The notes below the pieces were generated by a model that was not told the DNA's origin, made no database searches, and saw only the letters and a list, made by a program, of their open reading frames with translations. The position numbers and the translations under genes are program-made. Positions 52,205-60,933 of a stretch of 64,000 nt of DNA are shown here, in pieces. Numbering within the stretch: position 1 is the stretch's first letter; each line of letters opens with the position of its first letter. The DNA lies in assembly GCF_016919005.1 (NCBI RefSeq), contig NZ_JAFFQE010000002.1, positions 434,001 through 498,000 of the forward strand, given 5' to 3'. Source of the stretch: Desulfopila inferna (GTDB lineage: Bacteria; Desulfobacterota; Desulfobulbia; Desulfobulbales; Desulfocapsaceae).

Positions 52205-53653
52205 ATGTTATCAGAAACATCGCAAGCTTCCAAGGCGGGTTCAGCCGAGGAAAATGATTATAAGATTGCCGACATCACCCTGGCCGCCTGGGGACGTCGC
52301 GAAATTGAAATTGCCGAGCAGGAAATGCCAGGACTCATTGCCACCAGGGAAAAATACGGTCCGCAGAAACCTTTGCAGGACGTACGGATCATGGGAAGTC
52401 TGCACATGACCGTGCAGACCGCCGTGTTGATAGAGACACTTGTGGCTCTGGGAGCCGATGTGCGCTGGGCCAGCTGCAATATCTTCTCCACTCAGGACCA
52501 TGCCGCCGCGGCCATTGCCGAAGCCGGCATCCCTGTCTTTGCCTGGAAAGGCGAAACTCTCGAGGAATACTGGTGGTGTACGCAGCAGGCCGTAACCTGG
52601 CCGGACGGGAAAACTCCGCAGCTGATAGTGGATGATGGCGGCGACGCCACCATGCTCATCCATAAAGGATATGCGGCGGAAAAGGATCCCTCGCTCCTGG
52701 AGATTGCCGTTGACAACAAAGAGGTGCAGATCGTCCATCAGCTTCTCAAGAAAGTCTACAGCAGCGATAAAACCTTCTGGCATCGTGCAGTCAAGGAATG
52801 GATAGGCGTTTCCGAGGAGACCACCACCGGTGTTCATCGTCTTTACCATATGCAGAAGGAAGGACAATTGCTGGTGCCGGCCATCAACGTCAACGATTCG
52901 GTGACCAAGTCAAAATTCGACAATGTCTATGGCTGCCGTCATTCACTGGTGGACGCCATCTGCCGCGCCATGGATGTGATGCTGGCCGGCAAGACCACGA
53001 TGATTTGCGGTTTCGGCGATGTCGGCAAAGGCTCCGCAGAATCCATGGCCGGCCAGAAAAGCCGGATACTGGTCTCCGAGGTTGACCCTATCTGCGCGCT
53101 GCAGGCCTGTATGGCAGGCTACACCGTGTGCAGGGTTGAGGATGCCCTGGATACGGCGGATATCTTTGTCACCACCACGGGTAATATGAATATCATCACA
53201 GCCGAACATATGAGCAAAATGAAGGACCAGGCTATTGTCTGCAACATCGGTCATTTTGATAACGAGATAGAGGTTGATAAACTCAACGACTGGCCTGGCA
53301 TCAAGAAGGTACAGATCAAACCGCAGGTAGATAAATACACCTTCCCCGACGGCCACTCCATTTACCTGCTGGCCGAAGGCAGACTCGTCAATCTGGGCTG
53401 CGCCACCGGCCACCCCAGTTTTGTCATGTCCAACAGTTTCACCAACCAGGTTCTGGCCCAGATCGATCTCTGGCAGAATCGCAAAACCCGGGAAGTCGGA
53501 GTCTTCACCCTCGACAAAAAGCTGGATGAAGAGGTGGCACGGCTGCATCTGGATAAGCTGGGCGCCATCCTTACCGAAATGAGCCAGGACCAGGCCGATT
53601 ATATCGGTGTACCGGTTGAAGGTCCCTACAAGCCCGAGCATTATCGCTATTAA
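52205..53653 (+). CDS. ahcY: S-adenosylhomocysteine hydrolase
   Basis: A 482-residue NAD-dependent hydrolase cleaving S-adenosylhomocysteine to adenosine and homocysteine. Visible: [23 protein letters not shown] and [16 protein letters not shown] near the N-terminus, [14 protein letters not shown], the substrate segment [24 protein letters not shown] with the catalytic Lys/Asp region, the NAD-binding [11 protein letters not shown], and the C-terminal [25 protein letters not shown]. The C-terminus KPEHYRY is canonical. AGGAG precedes the ATG. It is co-directional with metK and the two methyltransferases. Confidence 0.98.
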   Translation: MLSETSQASKAGSAEENDYKIADITLAAWGRREIEIAEQEMPGLIATREKYGPQKPLQDVRIMGSLHMTVQTAVLIETLVALGADVRWASCNIFSTQDHAAAAIAEAGIPVFAWKGETLEEYWWCTQQAVTWPDGKTPQLIVDDGGDATMLIHKGYAAEKDPSLLEIAVDNKEVQIVHQLLKKVYSSDKTFWHRAVKEWIGVSEETTTGVHRLYHMQKEGQLLVPAINVNDSVTKSKFDNVYGCRHSLVDAICRAMDVMLAGKTTMICGFGDVGKGSAESMAGQKSRILVSEVDPICALQACMAGYTVCRVEDALDTADIFVTTTGNMNIITAEHMSKMKDQAIVCNIGHFDNEIEVDKLNDWPGIKKVQIKPQVDKYTFPDGHSIYLLAEGRLVNLGCATGHPSFVMSNSFTNQVLAQIDLWQNRKTREVGVFTLDKKLDEEVARLHLDKLGAILTEMSQDQADYIGVPVEGPYKPEHYRY

Positions 53654-53750
53654 CCGGCCCCGTCGCCGGCGGGATAACATGCCGAAACCATACAACCGGT
53701 GAAGTGGTGCAGTGCGCTGTTCCACTTCGCCCCAGAGAAAGGGAGAAACC

Positions 53751-54377
53751 ATGAACCAGGAAACACCGGAGCTGTGGAAAGCCACCTATGAAGCGAAAAC
53801 TCCGCAGGAACTCATTGAGGCCTATGGAAAATGGGCGCACCTTTACGACAATGATACCCTGGAGGTAATGGGCTATGTCGGGCCCAAGGTGGCGGCGGAT
53901 ATGCTGGATTTCCACCTGGAGTCCCAGGACAGCCGGGTGCTGGATGCCGGATGCGGTACCGGACTTGTAGGAGAGATCCTCGACAAGCTGGGCTACGAGA
54001 ATGTCGACGCCATGGACTTTTCAGCCGACATGCTCAGTGAAGCCGAAAAGAAAGAGGTTTACAGAAAGCTTTACCAGGAAGACATGAACGGCAGGCTGGC
54101 CATTGCCGACAACAGCTATGACGCCACCATCTGCGTGGGCACATTCACCTTCGCCCATGTCGGTCCCCACGCATTCGACGAGCTGGTGCGCGTTACCCGT
54201 CCCGGCGGGCATATCTGCTTCACCATCCGCGACGGCGCCTACCAGGAATATGGCTATCGCACGAAAATGCTGGAAATGGAAGCTACCGAGAAATGGCAGC
54301 TGCAGGAACTCCGCGAAGAAGATTATCTGGTCAAGGAAAATGTGACCGCCAAATTCTGTACCTATCAGGTTCTCTGA
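53751..54377 (+). CDS. Class I SAM-dependent methyltransferase (METTL27-like), copy 1
   Basis: A 208-residue methyltransferase; the ATG at 53751 with AAAGGGAG upstream is preferred to one 39 bases earlier. SAM-binding motif I is VLDAGCGTGLVGEILDKLG, followed by the acidic motif DAMDFSADMLSEA, ATICVGTFTFAHVGPHAFDELVRVTRPGGHICFTIRDGAYQ. The pattern matches the METTL27/WBSCR27-like family, in which substrates are mostly unknown. It is adjacent to a paralogue and to metK-ahcY, so the SAM cycle genes probably serve it. Confidence 0.86.
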   Translation: MNQETPELWKATYEAKTPQELIEAYGKWAHLYDNDTLEVMGYVGPKVAADMLDFHLESQDSRVLDAGCGTGLVGEILDKLGYENVDAMDFSADMLSEAEKKEVYRKLYQEDMNGRLAIADNSYDATICVGTFTFAHVGPHAFDELVRVTRPGGHICFTIRDGAYQEYGYRTKMLEMEATEKWQLQELREEDYLVKENVTAKFCTYQVL

Positions 54378-54427
54378 TAGCCGCAGCAGTTGCATTGAAG
54401 TTCATATTCTGTAAGGGAGGTTAAAAA

Positions 54428-55054
54428 ATGGTCAGTGACAACAAGACACTCGACAAAGTATATACCGCAAAAAATCACGAACAACTCATGGATGCCTATA
54501 AAGACTGGGCATCGGATTATGAAAACGATACCGTCGGTCGTTTCGGCTATGTCGCCCATGTTGCCTCAGCCGAAGCGCTCGACAACGTACTGGAAAGCCA
54601 TGGCGCCCGCATTCTCGATGCCGGCTGCGGCACCGGACTGGTAGGAGAGGAACTCTCGGCACGGGGATACACCACCATGGACGCCCTCGATTATTCCAGG
54701 GAAATGCTGGAAGAGGCCAGGCGGAAAAATATCTATCAGCAGCATATCCAGGCTGACTTGAGTAAACAGATCGACATCGTGGAGGACAGCTATGATGCCG
54801 TCGTCTGTACGGGAACATTCACCTACGGTCATGTCAAGGCCAATGCCTTCGATGAGCTGATCCGCATCACCAGGCCCGGCGGCATTATCTGTTTCACCAT
54901 CAGGGAAGGAGCCTACGAGGACTACGGCTACCGGCAGCACATGATAGAGCTGGAGCAGCAGAACCAGTGGGAGCTTCTCTCCATGGAGAACACCGTATAT
55001 TTTAAAAAAGAGGATGTTTCCTGCAAGATATGCACATACAAGGTTCTGGACTGA
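54428..55054 (+). CDS. Class I SAM-dependent methyltransferase (METTL27-like), copy 2
   Basis: A 208-residue paralogue of the preceding gene: same length and aligned throughout (AYKDWASDYENDT, ILDAGCGTGLVGEELSARG, DALDYSREMLEEARRK, AVVCTGTFTYGHVKANAFDEL, RPGGIICFTIREGAYEDYGY). Start ATG at 54428 with AAGGGAGG upstream. It ends in CTYKVLD against CTYQVL in copy 1. Differences cluster between the acidic loop and the last strand, where substrate selection would lie, so the two may form a heterodimer or act on sequential substrates. A hairpin terminator follows. Confidence 0.86.
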   Translation: MVSDNKTLDKVYTAKNHEQLMDAYKDWASDYENDTVGRFGYVAHVASAEALDNVLESHGARILDAGCGTGLVGEELSARGYTTMDALDYSREMLEEARRKNIYQQHIQADLSKQIDIVEDSYDAVVCTGTFTYGHVKANAFDELIRITRPGGIICFTIREGAYEDYGYRQHMIELEQQNQWELLSMENTVYFKKEDVSCKICTYKVLD

Positions 55055-55078
55055 TGTGAAAAAGCTTAGCCCAATCAT

Positions 55079-55124
55079 GAAAAATGCCGCTGCGGAAGCT
55101 TTTTTGCTTTCCTGCAGCGGCATT
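55079..55124 (-). terminator. Rho-independent terminator for the tad operon
   Basis: AATGCCGCTGC and GCAGCGGCATT form an 11-bp stem, extended by GGAAGC/GCTTTCC around a six-T loop (55083-55124). Read on the minus strand the stem is followed by TTTTTCATG, a U-tract, so it should end the minus-strand TPR/Tad transcript. It may also limit read-through from the plus-strand methyltransferase. Confidence 0.75.
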
Positions 55125-55154
55125 GACCGTCTCTGATGAAACCTGGCTGTCTTT

Positions 55155-56141
55155 TTACGAATCTCCGCCGATCTTTGCCAGTTCCTGCCTGGCGATGCTC
55201 AGGTTCTTCTGGGCGGAGGAATAGAATCTGGGGTGAAGTTCGATGGCTTTTTCAAATGCTTTAATTGCCTTCGTATATTGCCTGGTGGACAGAAATTCAT
55301 ACCCCATGTTGTTGTAGGCTGCCGATTCGTCTTCGGATCCGCGCCTAAAGGATTCCAGCGCTTCCTCATAGAGGCCGAGCTGAAAATAGGCGAGGGCAAG
55401 ATTGTTATAGATTTTCCTGTCATTTGAAATCCTCGCCGTTTCCCTGAAGAGAGCTACCGCCTTTTTGAAATTGCCGTTCAGGTAATAGGTGACTGCTAAA
55501 TTGTTGCTGATCCCGACATCGCCCGGCTTATCCGCCAGAGCCTTCTGAAAGTGATAAATCGCCTGATCAAAATTCTGCTTCCTGCTGTAGATCAGCCCCA
55601 TATACTGATGAGACAGATACAGTTCAGGATCAATTTTCAGCGCCTCAAGAAAATTCGACTCGGCCTCCTTGAAATTCCCCAAACCAAAGTCTACTCTCCC
55701 CAGGCCTTCAAAAGCCCTGGGATCCTTGCCGTCAAGATTCAGTAGTTTACTATATATTGCCTCGGCCTCACCATATCGCTTTTTCTTTAAAAGCAGTGCC
55801 CCCTGTTTGTGAAGAAGGGACACATTATCAGGCTCTTTTGCCAGCCCTTTGATATAATGGAAATAGGCTTTGTTTATATCACCCCGGCGCAAATAACGAT
55901 CTCCCATTTCTTCAGACTCGGAAACCGTCATTTCTTCCATATCCCTTCGGGAAGAGGGCTCCGCAATCATCTCCTGCTGGGCCTGTTGACGTTCTATCTG
56001 CCTGTCCAGATCTGCGCTGCCGCTCTGCTGAAGATAGGAGCAGCTGCTTAATACCAGAATGGCTCCAAGAAACAATGCAGTTTGCAATAATGCCGTGATC
56101 AGCTTGTCTACACAATTAAGGTTGCCTGCAACTTTCTGCAT
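55155..56141 (-). CDS. TadD-like TPR lipoprotein
   Basis: A 328-residue lipoprotein from ATG 56141 (an in-frame TTG six codons upstream lies in a repeat). Hydrophobic helix and lipobox LVLSSC (Cys34) anchor it to the outer or inner membrane. From about residue 75 there are at least six tetratricopeptide repeats (for example GDINKAYFHYIKGLAKEPDN, QAIYHFQKALADKPGDVGISNNLA). Proteins of this kind act as TadD pilotins or assembly scaffolds in Flp pilus systems. It is the last gene before the hairpin terminator. Confidence 0.85.
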   Translation of the reverse strand: MQKVAGNLNCVDKLITALLQTALFLGAILVLSSCSYLQQSGSADLDRQIERQQAQQEMIAEPSSRRDMEEMTVSESEEMGDRYLRRGDINKAYFHYIKGLAKEPDNVSLLHKQGALLLKKKRYGEAEAIYSKLLNLDGKDPRAFEGLGRVDFGLGNFKEAESNFLEALKIDPELYLSHQYMGLIYSRKQNFDQAIYHFQKALADKPGDVGISNNLAVTYYLNGNFKKAVALFRETARISNDRKIYNNLALAYFQLGLYEEALESFRRGSEDESAAYNNMGYEFLSTRQYTKAIKAFEKAIELHPRFYSSAQKNLSIARQELAKIGGDS

Positions 56142-56155
56142 AATTTTTATAATTT

Positions 56156-56356
56156 CCAATAAAATTCAGCCAAAGATACTTGTCATTCGGGCAAATCACC
56201 AAGAATATTCGGGAATGTGTTAGTTTCGTCATTCCGGACTTGATCCGGAATCCATCGTTCTTTGATGCTTCTGGATTCCGGATCAAGTCCGGAATGACTG
56301 TTAAAATGGGCTTCTGTGTCATCTCCAAGGCAGGTAGCATGAAACTAGAGTTTCAT
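56156..56356 (-). repeat. Complete family D repeat, 201 bp, with hairpin core
   Basis: Minus-strand copy of the elements at 37701-37866 and 44195-44363. Its core is a large inverted repeat: CATTCCGGACTTGATCCGG and its complement CCGGATCAAGTCCGGAATG, separated by about 30 bases. This type of core encodes the chance peptide VIPDLIRNP seen in many bacterial repeats. It lies between two tad-operon genes. Confidence 0.85.
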
Positions 56357-56372
56357 GGGTAAGATAATTTTT

Positions 56373-57617
56373 TTAACGCTTTGCCAGAGCCAATTGCCTG
56401 TAATAGTAGTCATCCGGGAAATGCATATTTATCAGATCCCGTCCCAACAAAAGCCTTACACCGATATACGATCTCCCGAGATCTTCAACTTCCCGAAGAT
56501 CCTGAGCACCGGGGATAACCCCGGCAAGTTCCTGTGCCGCCTGCAGATATCCCTTCCTGTAATAGATGATGCTCTCTGTAAAGCGGAAATGGTCTGCATT
56601 GGTTATCCGGCGGATGCTGAAGCCGTGATCGCGCAGATAGTCAGCGCTGCGGCCTGCCATGCCGGTAACTCCATTGCCATTCGATACCTCGAAGGCTACA
56701 TCAGCAAGAGTCAGCGGGGCGGTTGCGCTGCCATCGCCCTCGATCCTGGTGGTGGTTTTCGGGGCAAGAGTGAGAATTGCGGTGTTCTCTTTCCCGGCTG
56801 TCGGAGGTATGAACGCAGTTTCTGCAGCTTCTGCTGCCGGCCCGTGCCCGGCTTCCTCCAAGGCCTTTGGTTTTAGCCTCTTGCTATAAACCGGCTTTGA
56901 ATTCAAATCATTCTGTATAACAGGTTCCGGTTGATTAGAAAACTTTAATGATGGCTCCAGCGTGTCTTTCCGGAAGGAGGAATCCGGAGTTGAATCCATG
57001 CCGGCCAATGTTTGCAGAGAGGCTTTTCGCGAGTGATTATCGGCTATCTTTTCTCTTTCGATGACCGCCATGGCCAGTTTGAGGTTATTGCCGATACGGA
57101 CATTGCCCTCCGACATATCGAGAGCTTTGCGCAGCAGGGCTATTCCTCGCTTGGAATCACCGCAAAGAAGACTGGAGCAGGCAAAATTATTGTAGATATA
57201 GGGCAGCTCCGGATCGCACTGTATGGCCTGCTGGTATGCCCGATGTGCCAAATCGCAACGTTTCAGGCCATCATAGGACATGGCCAACCCGTTGTAGGCC
57301 TTGCAGAAGTCTCTATCATTACGCACTGCCTTGGAAAATTCCACGATAGCTTTATCATATTCTCCCTGCTGCTGGTAGTAGCGCCCCAGTTTATAATGCG
57401 CTGCCGAGAGCGTGTCAATCCGTCGTATGGACGACCAGAATTTCTCGGCAGCCTCCCGGTTTTGTAACGTGATTTTTTCATCATCCAGCATATTAAAGTA
57501 GGAAAGCTGGTTGGTATGAAAGCTGCATCCGCTGAAAAACAGGCAAAGGAGAAACAGAACGAGCAGCCTGGTTTTCATAAAATACATTATTGGGCTCGCA
57601 GCTGATTGCATAATCAT
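56373..57617 (-). CDS. TPR lipoprotein with C-terminal LytR_C domain (tad operon)
   Basis: A 414-residue lipoprotein: signal and lipobox LFFSGC (Cys about 31), TPR array about 70-200 (HYKLGRYYQQQGEYDKAIVEFSKAV, CKAYNGLAMSYDGLKRCDLAHRAYQQAI), a low-complexity linker 230-320, and a C-terminal LytR_C-like domain of about 90 residues (VAFEVSNGNGVTGMAGRSADYLRDHGFS). LytR_C domains are thought to bind peptidoglycan-linked ligands. It lies 4 bp after tadC and so belongs to the pilus operon, probably linking the machine to the cell wall. Start at 57617 is the first of several candidates. Confidence 0.82.
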   Translation of the reverse strand: MIMQSAASPIMYFMKTRLLVLFLLCLFFSGCSFHTNQLSYFNMLDDEKITLQNREAAEKFWSSIRRIDTLSAAHYKLGRYYQQQGEYDKAIVEFSKAVRNDRDFCKAYNGLAMSYDGLKRCDLAHRAYQQAIQCDPELPYIYNNFACSSLLCGDSKRGIALLRKALDMSEGNVRIGNNLKLAMAVIEREKIADNHSRKASLQTLAGMDSTPDSSFRKDTLEPSLKFSNQPEPVIQNDLNSKPVYSKRLKPKALEEAGHGPAAEAAETAFIPPTAGKENTAILTLAPKTTTRIEGDGSATAPLTLADVAFEVSNGNGVTGMAGRSADYLRDHGFSIRRITNADHFRFTESIIYYRKGYLQAAQELAGVIPGAQDLREVEDLGRSYIGVRLLLGRDLINMHFPDDYYYRQLALAKR

Positions 57618-57621
57618 TTAT

Positions 57622-58572
57622 CTACCCCTGTATAAGTACGCGAAACACCTGAATGGCGGCCGATCCGGCGATAACGACAAACATTGCCGGAAAAATAAAG
57701 ACTATCAAAGGAACAACCAGCTTGATAGGCAGCTTGGCGGCCATCTCTTCCAGCCTGCTGTAGCGTTTTTGCCGCATCTCATCCGCATGAATCCTTAAGG
57801 CATTGGCCACTCCTGTTCCATATTTATCTGCCTGGATAAGGAGATTTACCAGATTGTCCACATCGGGAAGATTTGATCTGCGGGCAAGATTTTTGAGGCA
57901 TTCATTGCGCGATTTTCCCGTTTTCAACTCAAGCGAGAGGATCTTGAATTCCTTGGCCAGCTCGGGGCTTGTTATATGTATTTCCTGAGAAACCCGGCGA
58001 ATTGCGGAATCGATCCCCATGCCGGCTTCCACGCAGACCATGAGGAGATCCATGGCATCGGGGAAGGCTCTGTTTAATTCCTTGTTTCGGGATTTTCCGA
58101 CCAGGCGCAGCCAGAGAACTGGCAGAAAAAATCCGACACAGCCGGCGGCAATAGCCCCAAGTAGCAGAGTGCTGTTAAAAGGGCGGAGGTAAATAAAGTG
58201 GGAGACAGCCAGTAGCAGCAGCGGCGCCAGGAGGAGAATATATCGCAGTGTCTGATAGTAGCGTATTGAATACTTATTATAAATGCCGGCCCACTGATAA
58301 AAAAGAGGGGTGTCGGTGTAAATTTCCGTCGAAGTTCCTTCTTTACCTTTGCCAAACCGGGCGAAAAGGCCCTTTTTCCCCGGTGCCCGATCGTCTGAGC
58401 CGGAAGATGTCTTTCCCTGTTCGCCGCTGCTCATCTTTTCTATCCGTTCTACAAATGCTCTTTTTTTGCTGGAGGTGGACAAAAAAGAAGAAAGAGCTAA
58501 AGAAAGAAAGAGTATGGCTAAAAAACTCACTCCGGCTAGAATCAGGGGTGTATTTTCCATAAAAATAGTCAT
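57622..58572 (-). CDS. tadC: Type II secretion F-domain protein TadC
   Basis: Inner-membrane platform protein of 316 residues for the Tad pilus. Hydrophobic helices about 9-30, 110-130 and 135-155, then the T2SSF domain (FPDAMDLLMVCVEAGMGIDSAIRRVSQE, LKTGKSRNECLKNLARRSN, LIQADKYGTGVANALRIHADEMRQKR) and a C-terminal helix. It overlaps tadB by 4 bp. It probably pairs with TadB as the core of the pilus motor. Confidence 0.93.
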   Translation of the reverse strand: MTIFMENTPLILAGVSFLAILFLSLALSSFLSTSSKKRAFVERIEKMSSGEQGKTSSGSDDRAPGKKGLFARFGKGKEGTSTEIYTDTPLFYQWAGIYNKYSIRYYQTLRYILLLAPLLLLAVSHFIYLRPFNSTLLLGAIAAGCVGFFLPVLWLRLVGKSRNKELNRAFPDAMDLLMVCVEAGMGIDSAIRRVSQEIHITSPELAKEFKILSLELKTGKSRNECLKNLARRSNLPDVDNLVNLLIQADKYGTGVANALRIHADEMRQKRYSRLEEMAAKLPIKLVVPLIVFIFPAMFVVIAGSAAIQVFRVLIQG

Positions 58573-59525
58573 ACGTCCAATTGCACCAGTCTATACATGA
58601 TAAATGAACCTACAGCCATCATCGCTATAGCCGTGATAATGATATAGGGGCCGATCGGGTCATTGAGTAAAATCATAAGATACTCGGGATTGAGGACAAA
58701 GATGGCCGCTCCGGTTAAGATTGGCAGGGCCAGCAGGATTATCGCCGAAAGTTTGCCTTCCGCGCTCATCGTCTTCACCTTTTCACGGAAGCGGAATTTC
58801 TTGCGAATAACCTCGGAAATTTTTTCCAGCATTTCAACGAGATTACCGCCGGTCTCTCGTTGAATAATTGCGGAGGTTACGAAAAATCGCAGCTCCAGTG
58901 AATCAATTCTTCGGGAAAAATTTCTCAAACAGGAATTTAGGTCTCTGCCGAAGTTGATCTCTTCAACCACCCGGTCGAATTCCTCGCCGACCGGGTCGGC
59001 TATTTCCTCGGCCACCATCTTAAAACTGGAAAGTATCGAATGCCCGGCTTTCAGTGAGTATCCCATAAGATCAAGGGCATCCGGGAAAAGAACCTCGAAC
59101 CGGGCCCGTCTCTGTTTGCGTCGATACAGCAGATAGAAATAGGGCAGCAGCATGCCGATGACGACGATGATACAGCTCAACGGCAGGGGATAATTGAACA
59201 GTCCGCAGAGAAGAAAGAGCACTGCTCCAACGACCAGGATTAGCAGAATATAAATACCGGCGAGGGTCTTTACCCCACCCTGCTGCATCAGCTCATCGAG
59301 TTTCCCGACGGCTGGAATAGCCGACAGGAAAGTATTCAATACTTTAATATCGCTGAATTTTCTATAATAGAGGATATCGATTTCCTCTTCCGGCATCGAG
59401 TTGGAAGAGTATCGCTCCACAGCTCCGCCGATCGAGCGTCCGTCCGGCTGCTTGAAGAGCGAATAGAGCAGCTCAAAAACGATAAGGATGAGAAAAAAGA
59501 GAGCGACGGTTAAAACTATGTTCAT
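58569..59525 (-). CDS. tadB: Type II secretion F-domain protein TadB
   Basis: Inner-membrane platform protein of 318 residues: helix about 3-20, helices 95-135, T2SSF domain 150-275 (LFPDALDLMGYSLKAGHSILSSFKMVAEE, FVTSAIIQRETGGNLVEMLEKISEVIRKKF) and two C-terminal helices (ILTGAAIFVLNPEYLMIL, YIIITAIAMMAVGSFIMYRL). It forms an overlapping pair with tadC. Confidence 0.93.
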   Translation of the reverse strand: MNIVLTVALFFLILIVFELLYSLFKQPDGRSIGGAVERYSSNSMPEEEIDILYYRKFSDIKVLNTFLSAIPAVGKLDELMQQGGVKTLAGIYILLILVVGAVLFLLCGLFNYPLPLSCIIVVIGMLLPYFYLLYRRKQRRARFEVLFPDALDLMGYSLKAGHSILSSFKMVAEEIADPVGEEFDRVVEEINFGRDLNSCLRNFSRRIDSLELRFFVTSAIIQRETGGNLVEMLEKISEVIRKKFRFREKVKTMSAEGKLSAIILLALPILTGAAIFVLNPEYLMILLNDPIGPYIIITAIAMMAVGSFIMYRLVQLDV

Positions 59526-59553
59526 TGTTCACCTGTTGCAAAGTCAGAGGAGC

Positions 59554-60915
59554 CTATTCCATGTCAAATAACTCTTGCGGTATAGAAATCCCCGATTTTT
59601 TGAATCTTTCGAAAAACTTCGGCCGTACACCGTGACCGCGGAACTGTCCCAGCACGATGCCTTCTTCGTTGACGCCGCGCTGCTCAAAAGAGAGAATCTC
59701 CTGCATGGTTATCACACTTCCCTCCATACCCGTAATTTCCTGGAGACTGACAAGTTTTCTCGAGCCATCCACCAGCCTCTCCACCTGGACCACGACATCG
59801 ATGGCTGAACTGATGAATTTTTTGATATAGGTGCTCGGCAGGTTGAAGCCGGCCATATTGACCATGGTCTCGATGCGCATCAGTGCATCCACCGGGGTGT
59901 TGGCATGGACCGTGGTCAGGGAGCCGTCGTGCCCGGTGTTCATGGCCTGGAGCATGTCAACGGCCTCGGCTCCGCGAACCTCGCCGACGATGATGCGGTC
60001 CGGCCGCATCCTCAGGCTGTTGCGCACCAGATTCCTCTGGGTTATCTGCCCTTTTCCTTCAATATTCGGAGGTCTGGTTTCAAGACGGACAACGTGGTCC
60101 TGCTTGAGCTGCAGTTCGGCTGAATCCTCGATGGTCACAATTCTCTCGGCAGGCGAGATGAACTGGGACATCACATTGAGAAGCGTGGTTTTACCGGAAC
60201 CCGTTCCTCCGGAGATAAGGACATTGAGCCGTGCCTTGACGATGGAGGTAAGAAGCTCACCCAGTACCGGGGTAATGGTTTTGAGCAGCACCAGATCCTT
60301 CAGGGTCAGCGGGTCGACCGAAAATCTTCTGATCGACAGGCAGGGTCCGTCAAGAGCGAGAGGAGGAATAATGACATTGACCCGTGAACCATCCGCCAGA
60401 CGAGCATCCACCATCGGTGAGATCTCATCGATTCTTCTGCCAACCGCGGAGACTATCTTCTCGATGATGCGCATCAGGTGATCGTTGTCCTTGAAGCGCA
60501 CCCGGGTACTTTCTATTTTGCCGTACCTCTCCACATAGACGGATTTGTAGGAATTAACCAGAATATCGGAGACCGAAGGGTCCTGCATAAGACTTTCCAA
60601 AGGTCCCAGACCGATAACTTCGTTTTCAATTTCCCGCAGAAGGCGGCTGCGCTCTTTGGCATTAAGCGGCATGACTGCAAGATCACCTTCAGCCAGAACG
60701 GTTTCCGTGGCCTTATTTATCTCTCGGCGCAGGCGGCTTTCTTCAATATCCTCAAGGAGCGACAGATCTATTATTTTAGTGAGTCTGTCGTGAATATTGG
60801 ACTTAAGATCGACATACTCATCGGATACATCTATATCGGCGAGATATTCATCCTCTGCATTGGCAGATGACTTCGATGATTGTTCCAGATTTTTCAGGAG
60901 CTCGGCTAATTCCAA
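59554..60915 (-). CDS. tadA: Tad pilus assembly ATPase TadA/CpaF
   Basis: A 453-residue hexameric secretion ATPase of the GspE/VirB11 superfamily. Visible motifs: Walker [15 protein letters not shown], the Asp-box region [12 protein letters not shown], Walker B-like [19 protein letters not shown] and the His-box [21 protein letters not shown]. The N-terminal helical part precedes a PAS-like domain ([19 protein letters not shown]). It powers pilus assembly by TadB/TadC. It starts after tadZ and ends 28 bp before tadB. Confidence 0.95.
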   Translation of the reverse strand: MELAELLKNLEQSSKSSANAEDEYLADIDVSDEYVDLKSNIHDRLTKIIDLSLLEDIEESRLRREINKATETVLAEGDLAVMPLNAKERSRLLREIENEVIGLGPLESLMQDPSVSDILVNSYKSVYVERYGKIESTRVRFKDNDHLMRIIEKIVSAVGRRIDEISPMVDARLADGSRVNVIIPPLALDGPCLSIRRFSVDPLTLKDLVLLKTITPVLGELLTSIVKARLNVLISGGTGSGKTTLLNVMSQFISPAERIVTIEDSAELQLKQDHVVRLETRPPNIEGKGQITQRNLVRNSLRMRPDRIIVGEVRGAEAVDMLQAMNTGHDGSLTTVHANTPVDALMRIETMVNMAGFNLPSTYIKKFISSAIDVVVQVERLVDGSRKLVSLQEITGMEGSVITMQEILSFEQRGVNEEGIVLGQFRGHGVRPKFFERFKKSGISIPQELFDME

Positions 60916-60933
60916 GTCATTACCTCTTGATCG

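Noticed and set aside
52943-53785. A 280-codon open frame antisense to ahcY
   Set aside because: It is a shadow of the highly conserved ahcY coding strand.
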